A stretch of DNA of 64,000 nucleotides from Ochotona curzoniae. Taxonomy: Eukaryota; Chordata; Mammalia; Lagomorpha; Ochotonidae. Below, one piece after another: positions 22,895-35,640 of this stretch. The notes under the pieces are model-generated. The model worked only from the letters and a program-made list of their open reading frames with translations, was not told where the DNA came from and ran no database searches. The stretch covers positions 25,200,001 to 25,264,000 of the forward strand of contig NW_024464918.1 of assembly GCF_017591425.1 (NCBI RefSeq), written 5' to 3'. Every line of letters begins with the position of its first letter. The first letter of the stretch is position 1. A program made the position numbers and the translations under genes.

Positions 22895-23105
22895 CTTTTT
22901 TTTAATTTGTTTATTTTACTAGCAAGAGTTACAGAGAGATCTTTCATCCACTGGCTCACTCCCCAAATGCCTGCAATGGCCAGAGATAGACCAATACAAA
23001 GCCAGGAACTAGGTGCTTCTTCTAGGTCTCCATTGTAGGTGCTCAAGGACTTGGACCATCCTCTACTGCTTTCCCAGTCCATTAGCAAGGAGCTAGATCA
23101 GAAAC
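22895..23105 (-). mobile_element. CSINE, minus strand, head truncated
   Basis: T-rich tail, gagatctttcatccactggc, ggccagagatagaccaatac and ctactgctttcccagtccat are in reverse order. The tRNA-like head is missing after the ggagctagatcag block. Confidence 0.88.
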
Positions 23106-24705
23106 GGGGTAGTTTGCTGTGCAATGGTAATATTTTATAATTAGAACGAGCACTGTATGATGGATAGCAATGTTCTAAAACTTTACTGATTATCTCAACA
23201 GTGGTGTCAAGAGTAACTTCTGTGTTCTTTCTGCTATGGTCTAAATGTTTTACACTGGCAACATACTACTTCTATATGGCCAGGGGTACCTTAAACTACT
23301 TGTTTTGCACTGGCATAAATCCACAAGATTATCCAAATTTCAGAAGTTATTTTCAGTCACCCAGGCCCCACTGAGGTGTGTTACGGAGTGAACACACAGG
23401 TAGGCCTGCTTCCATGGGTACAGAATTCATCTGCAAACATCAGGGATTTGAAATTGGAAACCATAGCCTGTAGTGGCCTTGAAACTCCCTGTGCACTTTC
23501 AATATTTTATAAATAATAATAACAGGTACTACCTAACCCTCTGGAATTTATATCAATTATTCGTACTTAAAATGAGATTTTAACATAGCCAGATATGGGC
23601 ACTTCTTTTTATTTGTTACAAAACTCTCAGAACATGAGTTACCTATTCTGCTTCTCTTTTTCTTGCCTTCCCTTTCTGCTCAAGTATGGGCTTTATTAAG
23701 CAGTGTATATTTAATTTCAGGCCTCCAGAATGTGTTTTTTGAGAAAAAGTCTTTTCTTGTTATTTTTGTGGTAAGCAGTGCCTTATTTCTGTCTGGTCTT
23801 CCACGTGTGCAGTGTGTGGGCTCAGAGGATTCACCGAAGCTGTTTTCTTCTGGAAAGCTTTCAGACAACACAGATGAAATCCAGCAGTTGATCAGACACA
23901 GATGAACAAGTTCACATACATTTGAAAGCAAATAGAGAAGGGGAAAGGGGTAGGGAGAGGTTTTACCAACGTGCGCCTTCTGCTGTGTATCTTCAGTTCT
24001 CCAGGCAAATATATACAGTGGGTTGTTGTGAGACTCAGAATTAGCCACAGACAACTAACAGAGTTGTTGACACACAGTAGACACTCAGTATAAATAAGCC
24101 ATTTTGTTTCCACACCTTATCTTCCTTGTGGAAGCAACAGAGCTGAGTGAGGATTGCACTCTAATCCTCTCACAGTTGAATGAACTTCTAGAGTAGCATT
24201 GATCCATCCCTCTTTAGTCAATCATCCTCCCCCCCCCCAACTGATGGGCGCTCATTGATTCTAGAGATTGACTTTTTCAAATGCCATGACAACACTGCCC
24301 ATTGTCATTCTGTACTTGAAGGCAGTTGGTTTTGCCCCTGATCCAAAGTTGCCCCTCTCCCCAAACAGGGGCTTGCTTTGCGGATCATCTCACCTTCCCA
24401 TTGTCTGCCCCGGATGTCCAAGGGCCAAGATCCGCCATCCTGCAGACAAACCATAACCATGGTTGCTAGAGGAGAAGCCAAGGCAAGACAGGAACAAACC
24501 TTCCAGGAAGTCATTTGACGGTGATGAGAAGATTGGAAGTATGCAGATGAGTGTGTGGCTATGCAGTGGGGCGAGTTGCAACCTGAGATTCAGCCATCCT
24601 TCTGCCAGGTGTTTTGTGTTGGGAAAGCAGTTTAAGTTGTTCCCTAGATGTCCTGCTCCCTTGGAATTTATTATGTGTGACTTAGATATGTGCCTGGTGC
24701 TGCTC
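23106..24705. other. Non-coding stretch with a MIR piece and a C tract
   Basis: 24010-24100 is a plus-strand MIR 3' end (gggttgttgtgagactcaga; gacacacagtagacactcag). A C-rich run lies at 24225-24238. The frames at 23680-24054 and 24390-24824 (minus) have no recognisable domain. Confidence 0.5.
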
Positions 24706-24870
24706 AAATGTGATCTGACTCTCAGTGCTCCTGGAAGCCCAACAATTGTTATCCCCATCTGTAAATGAGGCCACTGAGGTTCAGGGAGGCAAAATAAAGG
24801 GCCAGAGGTCACTTGCCTTGTCAAGAAGACAGCTGGAATTCAAATGCAAGTTCATGTGAATACAAAGCTC
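24706..24870 (-). mobile_element. MIR, minus strand
   Basis: Reads atccccatctgtaaatgagg, ccactgaggttcagggaggc, ggtcacttgccttgtcaaga, then agctggaattcaaatgc, the reversed MIR core. Confidence 0.8.
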
Positions 24871-26374
24871 ATGTCCTTTTCTCTCCCCTGCACTCACAAC
24901 ACAAATAAACAATCCAAAGCTGGCTGTTTGAAAGACTTCCTGAAATTTGATGAGGGAAAAGGCACTTTTCTGTGGCTGACCAGGATACCTCTGTGCACTA
25001 TGTAACAGTTATGGCTTTTATTTAATGATCCTATCAAACTTCCTAGAATATATGCAATAGCGCTATCAAACTGGAACTGAAATTATTTTCCTGCACTTAA
25101 CCAAGCAGTTGGTTGCAAACACCAGGGTAGTTAAAAAAATTTTAAATCCAAGGAAAATGGAATTAAAAGATAGGTTTAATTAAATCCAAACATTGTGAAA
25201 TCTGTGCATACTTCTTTCATAATATGAATTTTTTGTGAACTTTGGCAGACCTCTCCTATGCATCGATTTTAAATCTTTTGCAACAAAATGAACTTGGTTT
25301 TTAATTCCATTTTTCTGTGAATTTCCTGATGTGCATTGTGTGACAATCATAATGACGTGATTGTGGTGGTGATAACAGCGTTCATGCGCTGAACACTCTG
25401 ACCCAAGCACATGGATTAGTACTTCATGTGCCCACAGTGATCTTTTTCTTCTTACAAGAAGGATTTTGCCCAAGTGTCCAGCTGTACCCGACTGGGACGT
25501 GGCATGCCTGACTTGGCCCGAGGCTCCTAGCTACCTCACAGTTCTGCCACAGCGGTGCATTCTTACATATGCAAAATCATCTAACTCAGGGTTCTGATAT
25601 TAGAAAACACAGTTGGGAAATACTGTACCACCCCCAATAGCTCTGCCAATCATCCTTAACTTCGCACATTTTATTCTTCAAAACACAGCGGTATTTAGAT
25701 ACCTTTCGTGAATCATTACCTTTCTCGATTTATCTGAACTGTCTCTGGTCAGCCAACACATGGAGATACTAGGACGTAATTGCCCTTTGCTTTCCAACTT
25801 TTTTTCTTATTATGCAGCCATAATATGAATACATTAACTCTTCTGCTATGAGAAGACAGTAGAGATGAAGGTTATATACGCACTTGACTTAGGTGACCTG
25901 GATAATCAGGCCTCAGTCCCCAGTAATTCATTGTCACATACTCCCCTGTTCAGGTGGATGTCACTTACGGCTTTAGTCACACTGTGTTCTCCAACAAGAA
26001 ACCAGCCAACAACTAAACCAAAATCTACAAAAGGATCAACAACTCCCAAACCTGAATCTTTTTTTATCTTCACCCAAGAATGGCCTCCCCAGGCTGGAGT
26101 GGAGCTGTCAGCCTGCTTTCCCAGCTCCTCACCTCTCTGTCAAAGGTCATTATTATAGTGCTGTGTGCCTGCTCTGTGCCAGTCATTGTGGGAGCCAAGC
26201 TGGCGGGCGCAGCACATACCAATGGCATGGCGTTCTGCTTGGACTGACAGCAGCCTTTATGTGAGGGAATTGTGGGTTCTTACAAGCTAAGCTGCGTGCA
26301 TTCTTCACTCTTTTCCTGCCACATTCACTGTGAAAACCCACTCTCATGTCCAATCAACATCACTTTTAGTTGGT
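24871..26374. other. Unique non-coding stretch
   Basis: No repeat or RNA gene seen. The 97-codon plus-strand frame at 25865-26158 is Ser/Thr/Pro-rich with no domain, signal peptide or splice context that would support it. Confidence 0.45.
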
Positions 26375-26765
26375 GTGTATTAGAAGGGCACTTCAGAGAA
26401 ACAAACCCAACAGGATAGAGATATATTTAAGATTTACTATTTAAAAAAATGGCTTAGTCTTTATGGAGACTGAGAAGCCCTACTATATGCCATCCACAAG
26501 CTCAACTAGAACCAGTGGTGTCATTCCAACTCAAGTCTCAAGATCCATCTCCAGGAGCGATGATGAAGAAAGTCCCAGTCTGAGGGCAAATGCAGACCAG
26601 CATCCCAGTTACAACAGGCAGAAAGGGAGAATTCTCCCTCTTCTACCTTTTCAAAAGCAAAGGCCCTCAGCACATTAGATCTTGCCCACCCACACTGGGC
26701 AGGGCAATTTAGGCTACTTGGTCTTTTTATTCAAATGCTAATCTCATCCAGCAGCTTGCTCCAGG
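26375..26765 (-). mobile_element. Ancient LTR-like mammalian repeat, minus strand
   Basis: Recognisable as an old interspersed repeat by the order cttcagagaaacaaacccaa, gagactgagaagccctacta, gcccacccacactgggcagg, ttcaaatgctaatctcatcc. Read in reverse it has an AATAAAT-like polyadenylation region, suggesting an ERVL-type LTR. I cannot name the family. Confidence 0.6.
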
Positions 26766-27093
26766 TAACATTAAGAAAAAAAAATGTGTAGCCAACTAAC
26801 AGGGAATCCCAAGAGCCAGTTTGGTTGATGTATGAAACCAAGCATCACAGACAGCAAGCTGAGAATCTGTCCTGCAGTGAGGTAGTGTACTGCTTACTAG
26901 GTTGGCCTTTTAGACATCAGGTGCTTTCTGCGGTGGGATCAAGCAAAAAACGAGAAGAGAAAAAGGTCAAATACATAGGGAAACCCACTGCATACTACCT
27001 CTTTTTGAGAATCACCATGTGCTTTAGGGGATGAAGCAATCTAAAGAGTCTTACAGTAGGAACACATGTCAATTTTATTTTATGCAGTTCACG
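26766..27093. other. Unique non-coding stretch
   Basis: Nothing recognised except a short A run at 26776-26784. Confidence 0.45.
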
Positions 27094-27258
27094 TCTCCCA
27101 CGTGGGTGGTAAGGACCCAGCTACTTGAGCCATCACCTGCTGCACCCCAAGGTCAACATTAGCAAAAAGCTGGAATTGAAGTTTGTGCCAGGATTTGAAC
27201 CAAGGCACTCCGATGTGGGAGTCCCTCATGGCGTCTTAACCACTACACCAAATGTTTG
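27094..27258 (-). mobile_element. Older CSINE variant, minus strand
   Basis: Different body wording from most copies (gagccatcacctgctgcacc; aaaaagctggaattgaagtt) and a reversed tRNA head (ggatttgaaccaaggcactc; cttaaccactacaccaa). This looks like the variant with the 'cagcaggtgatggctcaag' body rather than the main pika form. Confidence 0.75.
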
Positions 27259-27362
27259 TCTTCACTACCCAATGCTTTGTGAAGGGGAATGCCATTATGG
27301 CACTAAAATTTCATCATCTCTAGTAGCCATAGACTCCGGATTCTGGTATGATAAACATTGAG

Positions 27363-27636
27363 AACTGTGCTGGCTCTGTGGCATAGTACAGTAAGTCTCT
27401 GTCTGCAGAGTAGTATCCCATGAGAGCAGCAATTCCAGTCCCAGCTGTTCCACTTCTATCCAGCTCCCTGTTTGTGGCCTGGGAAAGATGCAGAGGATGG
27501 TTCAATTCCATTGGCTCCTGCACACATGTCAACAATCCAGAGGAAGTGTGTGGCTCGTGGCTTTAGATCAGCTTAGTTCCGGCTATAGCAGCCATTCTTC
27601 AAGTGTTCCACATTTACAAAAAAAAAAAAAAAAAAA
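27363..27636 (+). mobile_element. CSINE with poly(A) tail
   Basis: The head (gctggctctgtggcatagta) and body (gtttgtggcctgggaaagat) are diverged. The element ends in an 18-base pure A run (27618-27635) rather than the usual AATAAAT tail; the last body segment is shortened. Confidence 0.82.
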
Positions 27637-29376
27637 TGTGTAGATCGTTTAAATTTAGTTTTAGATCCACAAATAACTCACCACTATCCTTTTAAGAAAT
27701 TAGAGCATGGTGAATAAGTATGGTCCTCTTTGGCTGATATCCGGTCCCAGCCCCCCCACCCCCGGCCTATCTTGCCCAGAGTGATGAGACGGTTCAGACA
27801 TCTCCTTTTTATTTACACAACACACATTCACAAGCTCATGTAAAACGTTTAACATAGATATAGGTTCTTGTACTAATTTTATTTTATTGTTCTGTAAAAC
27901 CTGAGGGTTTTTTTCCCCCCAGGGTGAAACATGTATAGGAAACTTAACACATTGATAGATAGCTAGACATCCCTTTCAGATGCTGCAACATTTCCTCTCA
28001 GGATTTGTACCATAATCTGTTTTCTTTGTTTCCATTCAATTATATCTAAAGATCTTTTGCAGGTTAAGCTTCTCATAAGCCTTGCTGTGTGGTAGGTCCT
28101 TGTACATAAGCCTTTCCCATGCACCTGTGAGAGATAACAATGGTAGAGTCCTTAAACAGTTAATTGCTGGGCCACAGTGTGGAACGTTATTTTGAATTGA
28201 TGCTGCCAAGTTTTCAGCAGAGTCCTCATCTGCAAGAAAGCCAGAGGAAGGAATTTGCACAATGACTCCAGGAAGTCAAAAAGGGAATGCCGGAGGTGGT
28301 TCTACCAGCTGCTTCCGAAAAACCCCTGAAGTTCGTTTTTGTGCCAACAGTCCCCAAACCCAGTCACTGTCAGGGCTAAAGACATGATTCACTTTTCTCT
28401 TTTAGCCATTCCAAAAGTCCTCTTCTGCCTTTCCTCTTCCCTTCTATTCTGCCCTTGACATTCTGTTTAACTTGGTATTTCCATCTTAACTTCATAGAAT
28501 GCCCAAGTACATGCATGCCAGTGGGGAAGACAGTTATTTTAATGTTATTTACTGTTGACTTTTCTTAATAGGATTCTCATTTGATGGCAAAGAGGTGAAT
28601 GTGTGTCAACCCAGTCATACACTATTAAATGTGCAGGAAGGGTGTGATCCAGTTTCTGGAAAGAGACTTTGTGAAACTTTAATTGTAGTTTTTGCAGTTT
28701 GGAAGTTTTGTCAGAAGGGAGTGAAACAAGAATCCCAGTTTTCATGAGATATCTTCTGTGACTCTTGTTCTTTTAAACTTATATACTAATATTACTTTTT
28801 AAATTACAGAATGATAGCAGAAACATCAGGAGAATGTTTCTACCAGGCTTGTGGCTAGGGAAGCTGTTGGTGGGAATTCAGGCACAGTGATGGCATGGGG
28901 TGACGGCTTGCTCCTTAGTGCCCCTCAAATTATACTATTTGTCCTCCATATACTCTCTGGGTCAAAGCAAAGATCCGCCCCCAAAAAATCCTGGGTTAAA
29001 AGCTTAAAAGTCATAAGCCATTGTTTCTATCTGTTCAATTTTCTGCAAACTTCTCCTTGTTCTGTCCATTTTGCTAATTTTTTCTATGTTGCCAAGTGAA
29101 TGGAATAAACTTTCTATATATAAAGCTAGCCTTTGTTAATGAGCACACTGTTTTTTTTTCTTAGTTTTATCATTTATCTTTTTAATTGGTCTATGGCATT
29201 TCTTAAAAGACTGAGTTTTTAAGCATTTATAAAGGTACATAATATTTTCCTTCATTACCACTATAATACATTTTCTATAGTTAGAAATGGGCTGACCTCT
29301 TCTTTTTCTGATTTCTGGAGGATGTGTGAGACCTACTGCACATTGTGATATTTAATCATTATTCATGTACCTTTTA
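27637..29376. other. Unique non-coding stretch
   Basis: No repeat, RNA gene or convincing frame recognised. Two short C runs lie at 27750-27770. Confidence 0.45.
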
Positions 29377-29705
29377 AATCTGTTTTTTTTTTTTAGTTTT
29401 ATTCAGAAGTCAGATACACAGAGAGGAGAGATAGAAAGATTTTCTTTCCATTGATTTACTCCCCAAGCAGCCACAACAGCCAGAGCTGAGCCAATCTGCA
29501 GCCACGAGCCTGGAGCCTCCTCCAGGTCTCCCACACAAGTGCAGGGTCCCAACGCTTTGGGCTGTCCTCTACTGCCTTCCCAGGCCACAAGCAGGGAGCT
29601 GGATAGGAAGCAGGGCTACTGGCATTAGAACCGGCAACCATATGGGATCCTGGTGCGTTCAAGGCAAGGACCCCAGCCACTATGCTACCGCACCAGGCCC
29701 TACTG
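29377..29705 (-). mobile_element. Well-preserved CSINE with target-site duplication
   Basis: Full reversed element from poly(T) to the head (gaaccggcaaccatatggga; ctaccgcaccaggccc). Flanks share catg(t/a)acctttta at 29364-29376 and 29706-29718. Low divergence marks a fairly recent insertion. Confidence 0.95.
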
Positions 29706-29736
29706 CATGAACCTTTTATGAAGTCATATTTAAGTT

Positions 29737-29739
<3 letters not shown>

Positions 29740-29789
<50 letters not shown>
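29740..29789. repeat. (GT)25 microsatellite
   Basis: An uninterrupted 50-base GT run, 35 bp beyond the CSINE head at 29705. Confidence 0.98.
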
Positions 29790-29791
<2 letters not shown>

Positions 29792-30699
29792 AAAGCTCTT
29801 TGAAAGGCTGGAAAAACAAAATGCTTCTTTGTATTCTTCAAAGTGTTGAATAGCAAGTAATGGAAACATTTCGAGCTGGGAGAATTCCAAATGGAAGCAC
29901 TTCTGAAAACAATACTGGAACTTCAGAGGTACAGAATCAAACTGACAAACCTAACCTTTTTAATCTTCGAATGGAAGTAGTTACCTGCTGCTTGCTAACT
30001 TTATCTTGAATCACGCTTTTCTTTGCTACCTTGGTCTTCCAACTGTGCCAAGTTAGTGTTCACCTGCAGTGTTCTTCCCCTTGATTCCCAATTCCTAGCT
30101 CTATTCTATCATTCAGACTGTGGCACACTGGGGTTTGTGACTATGGCCGGACCAGTACATATCCTAACTCACGAGCTCTTTCCGTTGTGGAGGATGGCAT
30201 TTCCTAGGATAAACCGTGGTAGATTGTATAACCACACCAAGCAACTGACTGTGGCAGAGGTGCTGCTCCCATGGTTAGGGAACTTTCACCCGACTCACTT
30301 ATCCCCTGGAACTCTCACCCTGTGAACCCAGGCACCGCATACATGTGCTGGCACTCACTGGCAGCCAGCATCAAATATCAGCCCGAAAGCAAACAAATCC
30401 TCAGGTGATCTCATATCCGATCCTATGTGTCTTCCAAGATCCCAGATGTTGGGAGACAGAGGAAAATCATCTCCATTCAACCCTGTGTCAGTGCTTGAGC
30501 CAGAGAATCATGGATCTGATTGTTTTATTCCGCTGCAGTCAGAGCATGCAGCCACACTAAGTAGAATGAGCCCTCCACTTCTACGTCCTCTTAGTCTTCC
30601 CCAACCACTCAGGCTAAAGTTATCACCCAATTATCATGTTGTTTTGTTTAATTTTGGTTCTCTGCCTACTGCTGCCTGTTAGGTTCCTTGTGCGTTTGT
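29790..30699. other. Unique non-coding stretch
   Basis: The overlapping frames of 71-100 codons at 30023-30682 show no family features and are not in a splice context I can recognise. Confidence 0.4.
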
Positions 30700-30860
30700 T
30701 TAATATGCTTATTCCATATGTCACTAAAGTAAAGTACATGTGCACAAGGACTGGTCTGTCTCACCTGCTTGAAAGTCCTCAGTACCTGGAACAATGTCCC
30801 GCACAGACTAGGTGCTCGACAGTGACCTTCTGATTAAATAAATGCATTAATGAAAGGTGT
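30700..30860 (+). mobile_element. L2 3'-end fragment
   Basis: Contains cagtacctggaacaatgtcc, gcacagactaggtgctcgac and attaaataaatgcattaatg, the L2 tail order. Confidence 0.72.
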
Positions 30861-32376
30861 CTATGTAATTAGGTTCTTCCACCACATTTTATTTTTGTTG
30901 CTTAATATACAAGTTACATGTAGTTTCCTACAGTATAGTCATTTGTGTACTTCAAAGAAAAGTTATTTAATACAAATAAAATTAAAATAAGCAACAGACA
31001 GGAAACCCAGGTGATACAACTTTAATTGGGCTTGGAAGTAGCAAACATAAGAAAAAAATAAAGTAGAGCAATAAGACAAAGCTTTAGAATGTTAAAAAGA
31101 AGAAAATGAGTTTGTGTACGGAAGTGATTTGCAGTCTCATACAAAAGTGAACTCTACCAATGTGATACAATTTGAAAGTTCTTGAAAACAATATAATCCA
31201 TTTATTCAAGGAATACTACCATGTTGGTCAGAGAATGAATTAAATAAAATAAGGAAAACCAGCTCTTTGAAATATGACTCCTTATGTTTGGGTAAAACAT
31301 GAAGCCAAAATCCTTTCATTTTTCCTTATTTATTTTTGCCCTTGTTGCCCAAAATGCGTTGGAATCAGTAACCAAACCAATGGAAGAATGAGAGAACCCA
31401 CCCACTGTGTGCAAATAGAACTGAGGCTTTTTAAATGCTTTGACCCTCACTGCTCTTGAAGTCAGTCTGACTGAGCCAGGTCCCTGAGAAATGTCTTCGT
31501 GAGTCAGTTCATACACACCCAAGCACGTACATCTCATTTCCTAGGACAAGCTCCATTTACAAAATCAGAACCATCCTTCCATTTTGTAAAATGCTGGATA
31601 GGTCTTCAAGAAAGTTTTGGAATCCCAAAAAGGAGCACAGAAATAGAACATAATGAAAAGTTGCTTGGGCAAGTATGCATTTTTATGACATCCTTAAGAA
31701 AAGAAACAGCTAACAGCCATGAACTTACAGCTTGATTATGCCTGTTACAGCCAACAGCTGCAATGAGGCTATCTCATGACAAAATAGTGCCACATTCTTT
31801 TGCCAAAAAAAAAAAAAACCATGGGAGAGGAGGCATGACTATTTGAAGCTAACTATTCCTATGGAGTAACAGTACAGAGCCTGACAAACAATGCTTTGCA
31901 GGGACTGTAAGATTTTAACAGGAAATACAAATTCCTCTTCTCTTCCCTGCAACTCACCATTGAAATATTGCTCCACAGTCCTTAATTGTACCCATTAAGA
32001 TGACAGAAATGCAGTTACTTTCAACCACTCAAGCTCTTCCTTCAGATTTGGCACATAATCTATAACTTTGAAGATGAATCTCACTATAGCTAAAAAGTTT
32101 CAGGAGTGGCTCTCTCAATGTGATTTGGCAAATGAAGGTATAACAATAATTAGAGTAGTACTATTTGCCCTGTCAGTAGTCAACAGACAACTAGGATACT
32201 GAGCTGAAAACAGGCATAGCACCCATCATGTGAGCATGCCATTGGAAGGCCAAAATCTACACATGGGTTAATTGGTTAATTTTACTTACAGCTACAGCAT
32301 GGTGAAGAATACTTCGTTAGTCTTCCTTCCTGTTGTTGATGAGAAATGAATTAAATGAGGAAACAGAAAAACTATC
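30861..32376. other. Unique non-coding stretch
   Basis: A/T-rich, no repeat recognised. Poly(A) at 31806-31818 without an attached element. Confidence 0.45.
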
Positions 32377-32435
<59 letters not shown>

Positions 32436-32466
32436 CATACATACATACATATGTATATATATATAT
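32377..32466. repeat. Compound AT / ACAT microsatellite
   Basis: Alternating AT runs and (ACAT)n runs over 90 bases, directly abutting the 5' end of the CSINE at 32467. Confidence 0.95.
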
Positions 32467-32822
32467 TAGGCCCAGCACAGTAGCCTAGTGGTTAAAGTCC
32501 TCACCTTGAATGGGCCAGGATCCCATATGGTTGCCAGGATCCATATGGTTGCTGGTTCTAATCCTGGCAGTCCCACTTCCCATCCAGCTCCCTGCTTGTG
32601 GCCTGGGAAGGCAGTCGAGGACAGCCCAAAGCCTTGGAACCCTGCACCCGTGTGGGAGACCAGGAGGAGGCTCCAGGCTCCTGGTTTCAGATCAGCTCAG
32701 TTCCAGCTGTTGTTGCTGCTTGGGGATTGAATCATCAGACAGAAGATCTTCCCCTCTGTCTCACCTCCTTTCTGTATATCTGACTTCTGAATAAAAATGA
32801 AATAAATATTAAAAAAAAAAAC
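32467..32822 (+). mobile_element. Young CSINE with duplicated segment in the head
   Basis: Starts aggcccagcacagtagccta; A box tagtggttaaagtcc; B box ggttctaatcc; body gaggacagcccaaagccttg; tail aaaatgaaataaat then A10. Between the A and B boxes the segment gccaggatcccatatggtt is repeated (32514-32551), so the box spacing is about 18 bp longer than in other copies. Confidence 0.96.
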
Positions 32823-35384
32823 ACAGCAAATGCCCTCATCAGAAACATCAGAAACTTGTGTTTCCACCTGCTTTCAACTATTTTAGCTTAGGCTAGGTCC
32901 CTTCTCCCCCATGGTCCATAGATGGAGGCTACAAAGCCAGGTACTGGTTGGCTTCTCCATCCTGGAACTCATCTTCTGGCAAGCACACCAAGAGGGAGCT
33001 AATGTCATGCTTTTGGCTGATAAAGTCTGTTCACCGTCTGTGTTTTCTACCTGCAAACTTCATGTCCTTTATGTGAAAAAATGCTTGTAGCCCAAATACC
33101 TCTTGGCTACTTTCAAATTTATTATTTATTTCTCTCCATTTATTATGCCTGTTCTATTTTTGCAATCATAATTATTAGGAAGAAAAGTTTGTTCCAGGAG
33201 CAATCAGAAAATAACCCAAATCCAATCAGACGATTAACCACAATCATCACCATTATCATCAGCATCATCAGTCAGTCATCAGCATCATTACCATTATCCT
33301 TAGAAAATGGTAGCAAAGGTCAACCTGGCCTTAAGAGAATAGATTCTAGCAAGCTTAAAATACTTGAGTGGTGTCTGTCAAGTTTGGGCTGGAAATATGC
33401 TTCTCTTTATTCCTTTTACCAAATTCTCAAGAAAATAGGCTTTTAAGAGCTTTTTGGGGGGAACAACCTGAAATGGCAATTTGGAAATCAAATAGTTCTG
33501 ACACAATTGAGATTTTGATGAGTTAACTTCCCATGAATATAACATATGGATGAAATTTCTTCCTGAAATGCATGTGGGTGTGTTTAAGGGTAGAGCACAT
33601 GGGGCAAAACACATTTCATGCTTTTCAAAAACCCATACATTTGCAAAAATCATTTGATGCAGCTTATTTTTGCTGATTCCAAATCTGTCCTGTTTCAAAA
33701 ATAAGAAAAAATCCTGGTCTTTCCTATGCACTTTCCACTTCTGTTCCCTTATGGGCATGATCCCATTTTCTCTCAGGGAGATGATATCCAAATCTAGAAA
33801 AAATGAGACCTTCTGAAATTCAGTTGTCACAGAATGGCTGAGGTTGGTCTACCCTGTTCAACTCTGGAAGACCCATTGTTTCTCAGATACATTGTACCCA
33901 CACCATCTCCTTGAGTTATATGGAGCTTAGAGTCAAGTCATTTTTCATAAACTGATTAAGTCGGCTTCCCCAAACCTACAGTATAACCCAGCACTTTTTA
34001 TGAATTTAAATGTGGAAGAACATAGTTATTATCATCAGCCTTTCTCTTTCTTGTTTTGATTCACTGCTCTTGCATATCAAGGTTATTCTTGATCTCCATT
34101 CAATCAAACCCTTGGAGAATTACGGTATACAAAGGGGTTTGGATTTAACATCAGTGTTTTTAGGGTTTTGTCTATTATCAGTGACATTCTAGTTAAATCT
34201 CACAATCCTGCTCAAATAACGTTTCAGCTTCTGCTTCCATTTTATCTGAGTTGGCATTTGAGATTAAATCTATTCACCGTGCCTGTTGTACATGTTCCCT
34301 TTCCTCTCCTTCTGCTTATTCACAAGTGGGCAGTCAGAATTAACATCTTCAGTGCCTAGATTTCTCTTAAGTTAGATCTATTTTGGAGTGTCTGCATGCA
34401 GAAATCCTGTCTGAGTCATTTGAAAGCTCTCTTCCCCAATCCTAAAACACATATCCCAATCCCTAGGAATCTAGCCTTATTGGAGGGTCGTTCTATCCTG
34501 AGTTCCTGTGCTTCCTTTTTTTCACATACAGAAAACAATGGCAAACTCTTACAGTTTTTTCCATCGCCTTGCTGATAAAATCAAAACAAATCAAGAATTT
34601 TTTGAGATATATGGTGGGGAGGCAATGAAACATTAGCTATGTTTGCTATTGGTATCAAACGAAAGTAAAATGTTTTCCTAATAGCAGATTATATAGAACA
34701 AAGGCAGGAGGATATTGCTTGTTCCAGCCAAAAATCACATTCATCAGTGTGTCAACAGTATCCGTAAGAGAGTTCTTGCTTTCTTGAGTTTCAAGCCAAG
34801 TTGGTCTTTTTGATTACCTTCAAATGTTTCTATACATAGCATCAACATAGAAAAGGAAGAGGTTTGATCTCCTTAATTTTCTCCATACCCCTAGTGCTGA
34901 GTATGGTACTCAGCATGTACTGGACATGCAAAAAAAAATTTATTTGCATACAGAGTTCTCTGCACTGCTCCTCCCATAACTCTCATGTCCAAGTGTATTT
35001 TTTGCTAGATGACTAGTGTAGATAAGGTCTTCCACTCAGCTCTGGAGCCAAAGGAAAGCAAAGCAGCTCACATACAAAATAAACAATCAAATCCATCTTC
35101 CTGGCAGGGAACCAGTCCAGCTATGGATACACTGACAATAGTGTAATCTTCAGCCATGCATCCAAAAGAAACAAAATAATGCCTGATTCCAAAAGAAAGA
35201 AGGAGAGAAAGTGAAATATTTCTGTGCCTTTTCTTTTCCAAACCATAGATGACATATAAGCTGGAATCAATAGGAAAAGCATGAGTTTCGTAAAATCGCA
35301 GTAGCTAAGTCACTTTGGGTACAAAGTGTCTATTTTTTAGTGTACTTGGTGCCTTCAAATCAAGATGTTATAATAACAGAAAAT
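32823..35384. other. Mostly unique non-coding stretch
   Basis: Includes a CAT/ATC-rich simple patch at 33240-33298 and an L2-like tail at 34890-34935 (gctgagtatggtactcagca). The 150-codon minus frame at 33378-33830 is the longest here but has no recognisable domain. Confidence 0.45.
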
Positions 35385-35640
35385 TACAGGGCAGTGGTAG
35401 AGCCTCATGGTTAAGAACACAGCCTTTGAAATTATGTAGACCCCAGTTTGAATTCCTTCTTTGTCACTTTCTTTCTGTGTACCTTGTATAAATTATTTAA
35501 TCTCTCCTTGTCTTAATTCCCTCTACTGCAAAGGAAGAGATTAACAATTTGTTTTTCACAGTGTTATGGTCCAAGTTAAATGAGACGACCATGGAAAGCA
35601 CTCATGCAGTTTCTGGCACAGAACAGACCTAATAAATTAC
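35385..35640 (+). mobile_element. Near full-length MIR
   Basis: The MIR head (cagtggtagagcctcatggt; aagaacacagcctttgaaat), core (ttgaattccttctttgtcac) and 3' end (gaaagcactcatgcagtttc; ggcacagaacag) are all legible. Confidence 0.85.

Noticed and set aside
24390..24824. 144-codon minus-strand frame
   Set aside because: Overlaps a MIR and shows no protein family features.
32488..32794. Plus-strand frames of 61-94 codons resembling frames at 18553, 29456, 37197 and 39437
   Set aside because: The recurring Pro-Ala-Pro-Cys-Leu-Trp-Pro wording is the CSINE body translated, not a protein family.
33378..33830. 150-codon minus-strand frame
   Set aside because: No domain, no homology I recognise, not flanked by plausible promoter or splice signals; length is within chance for AT-rich DNA.
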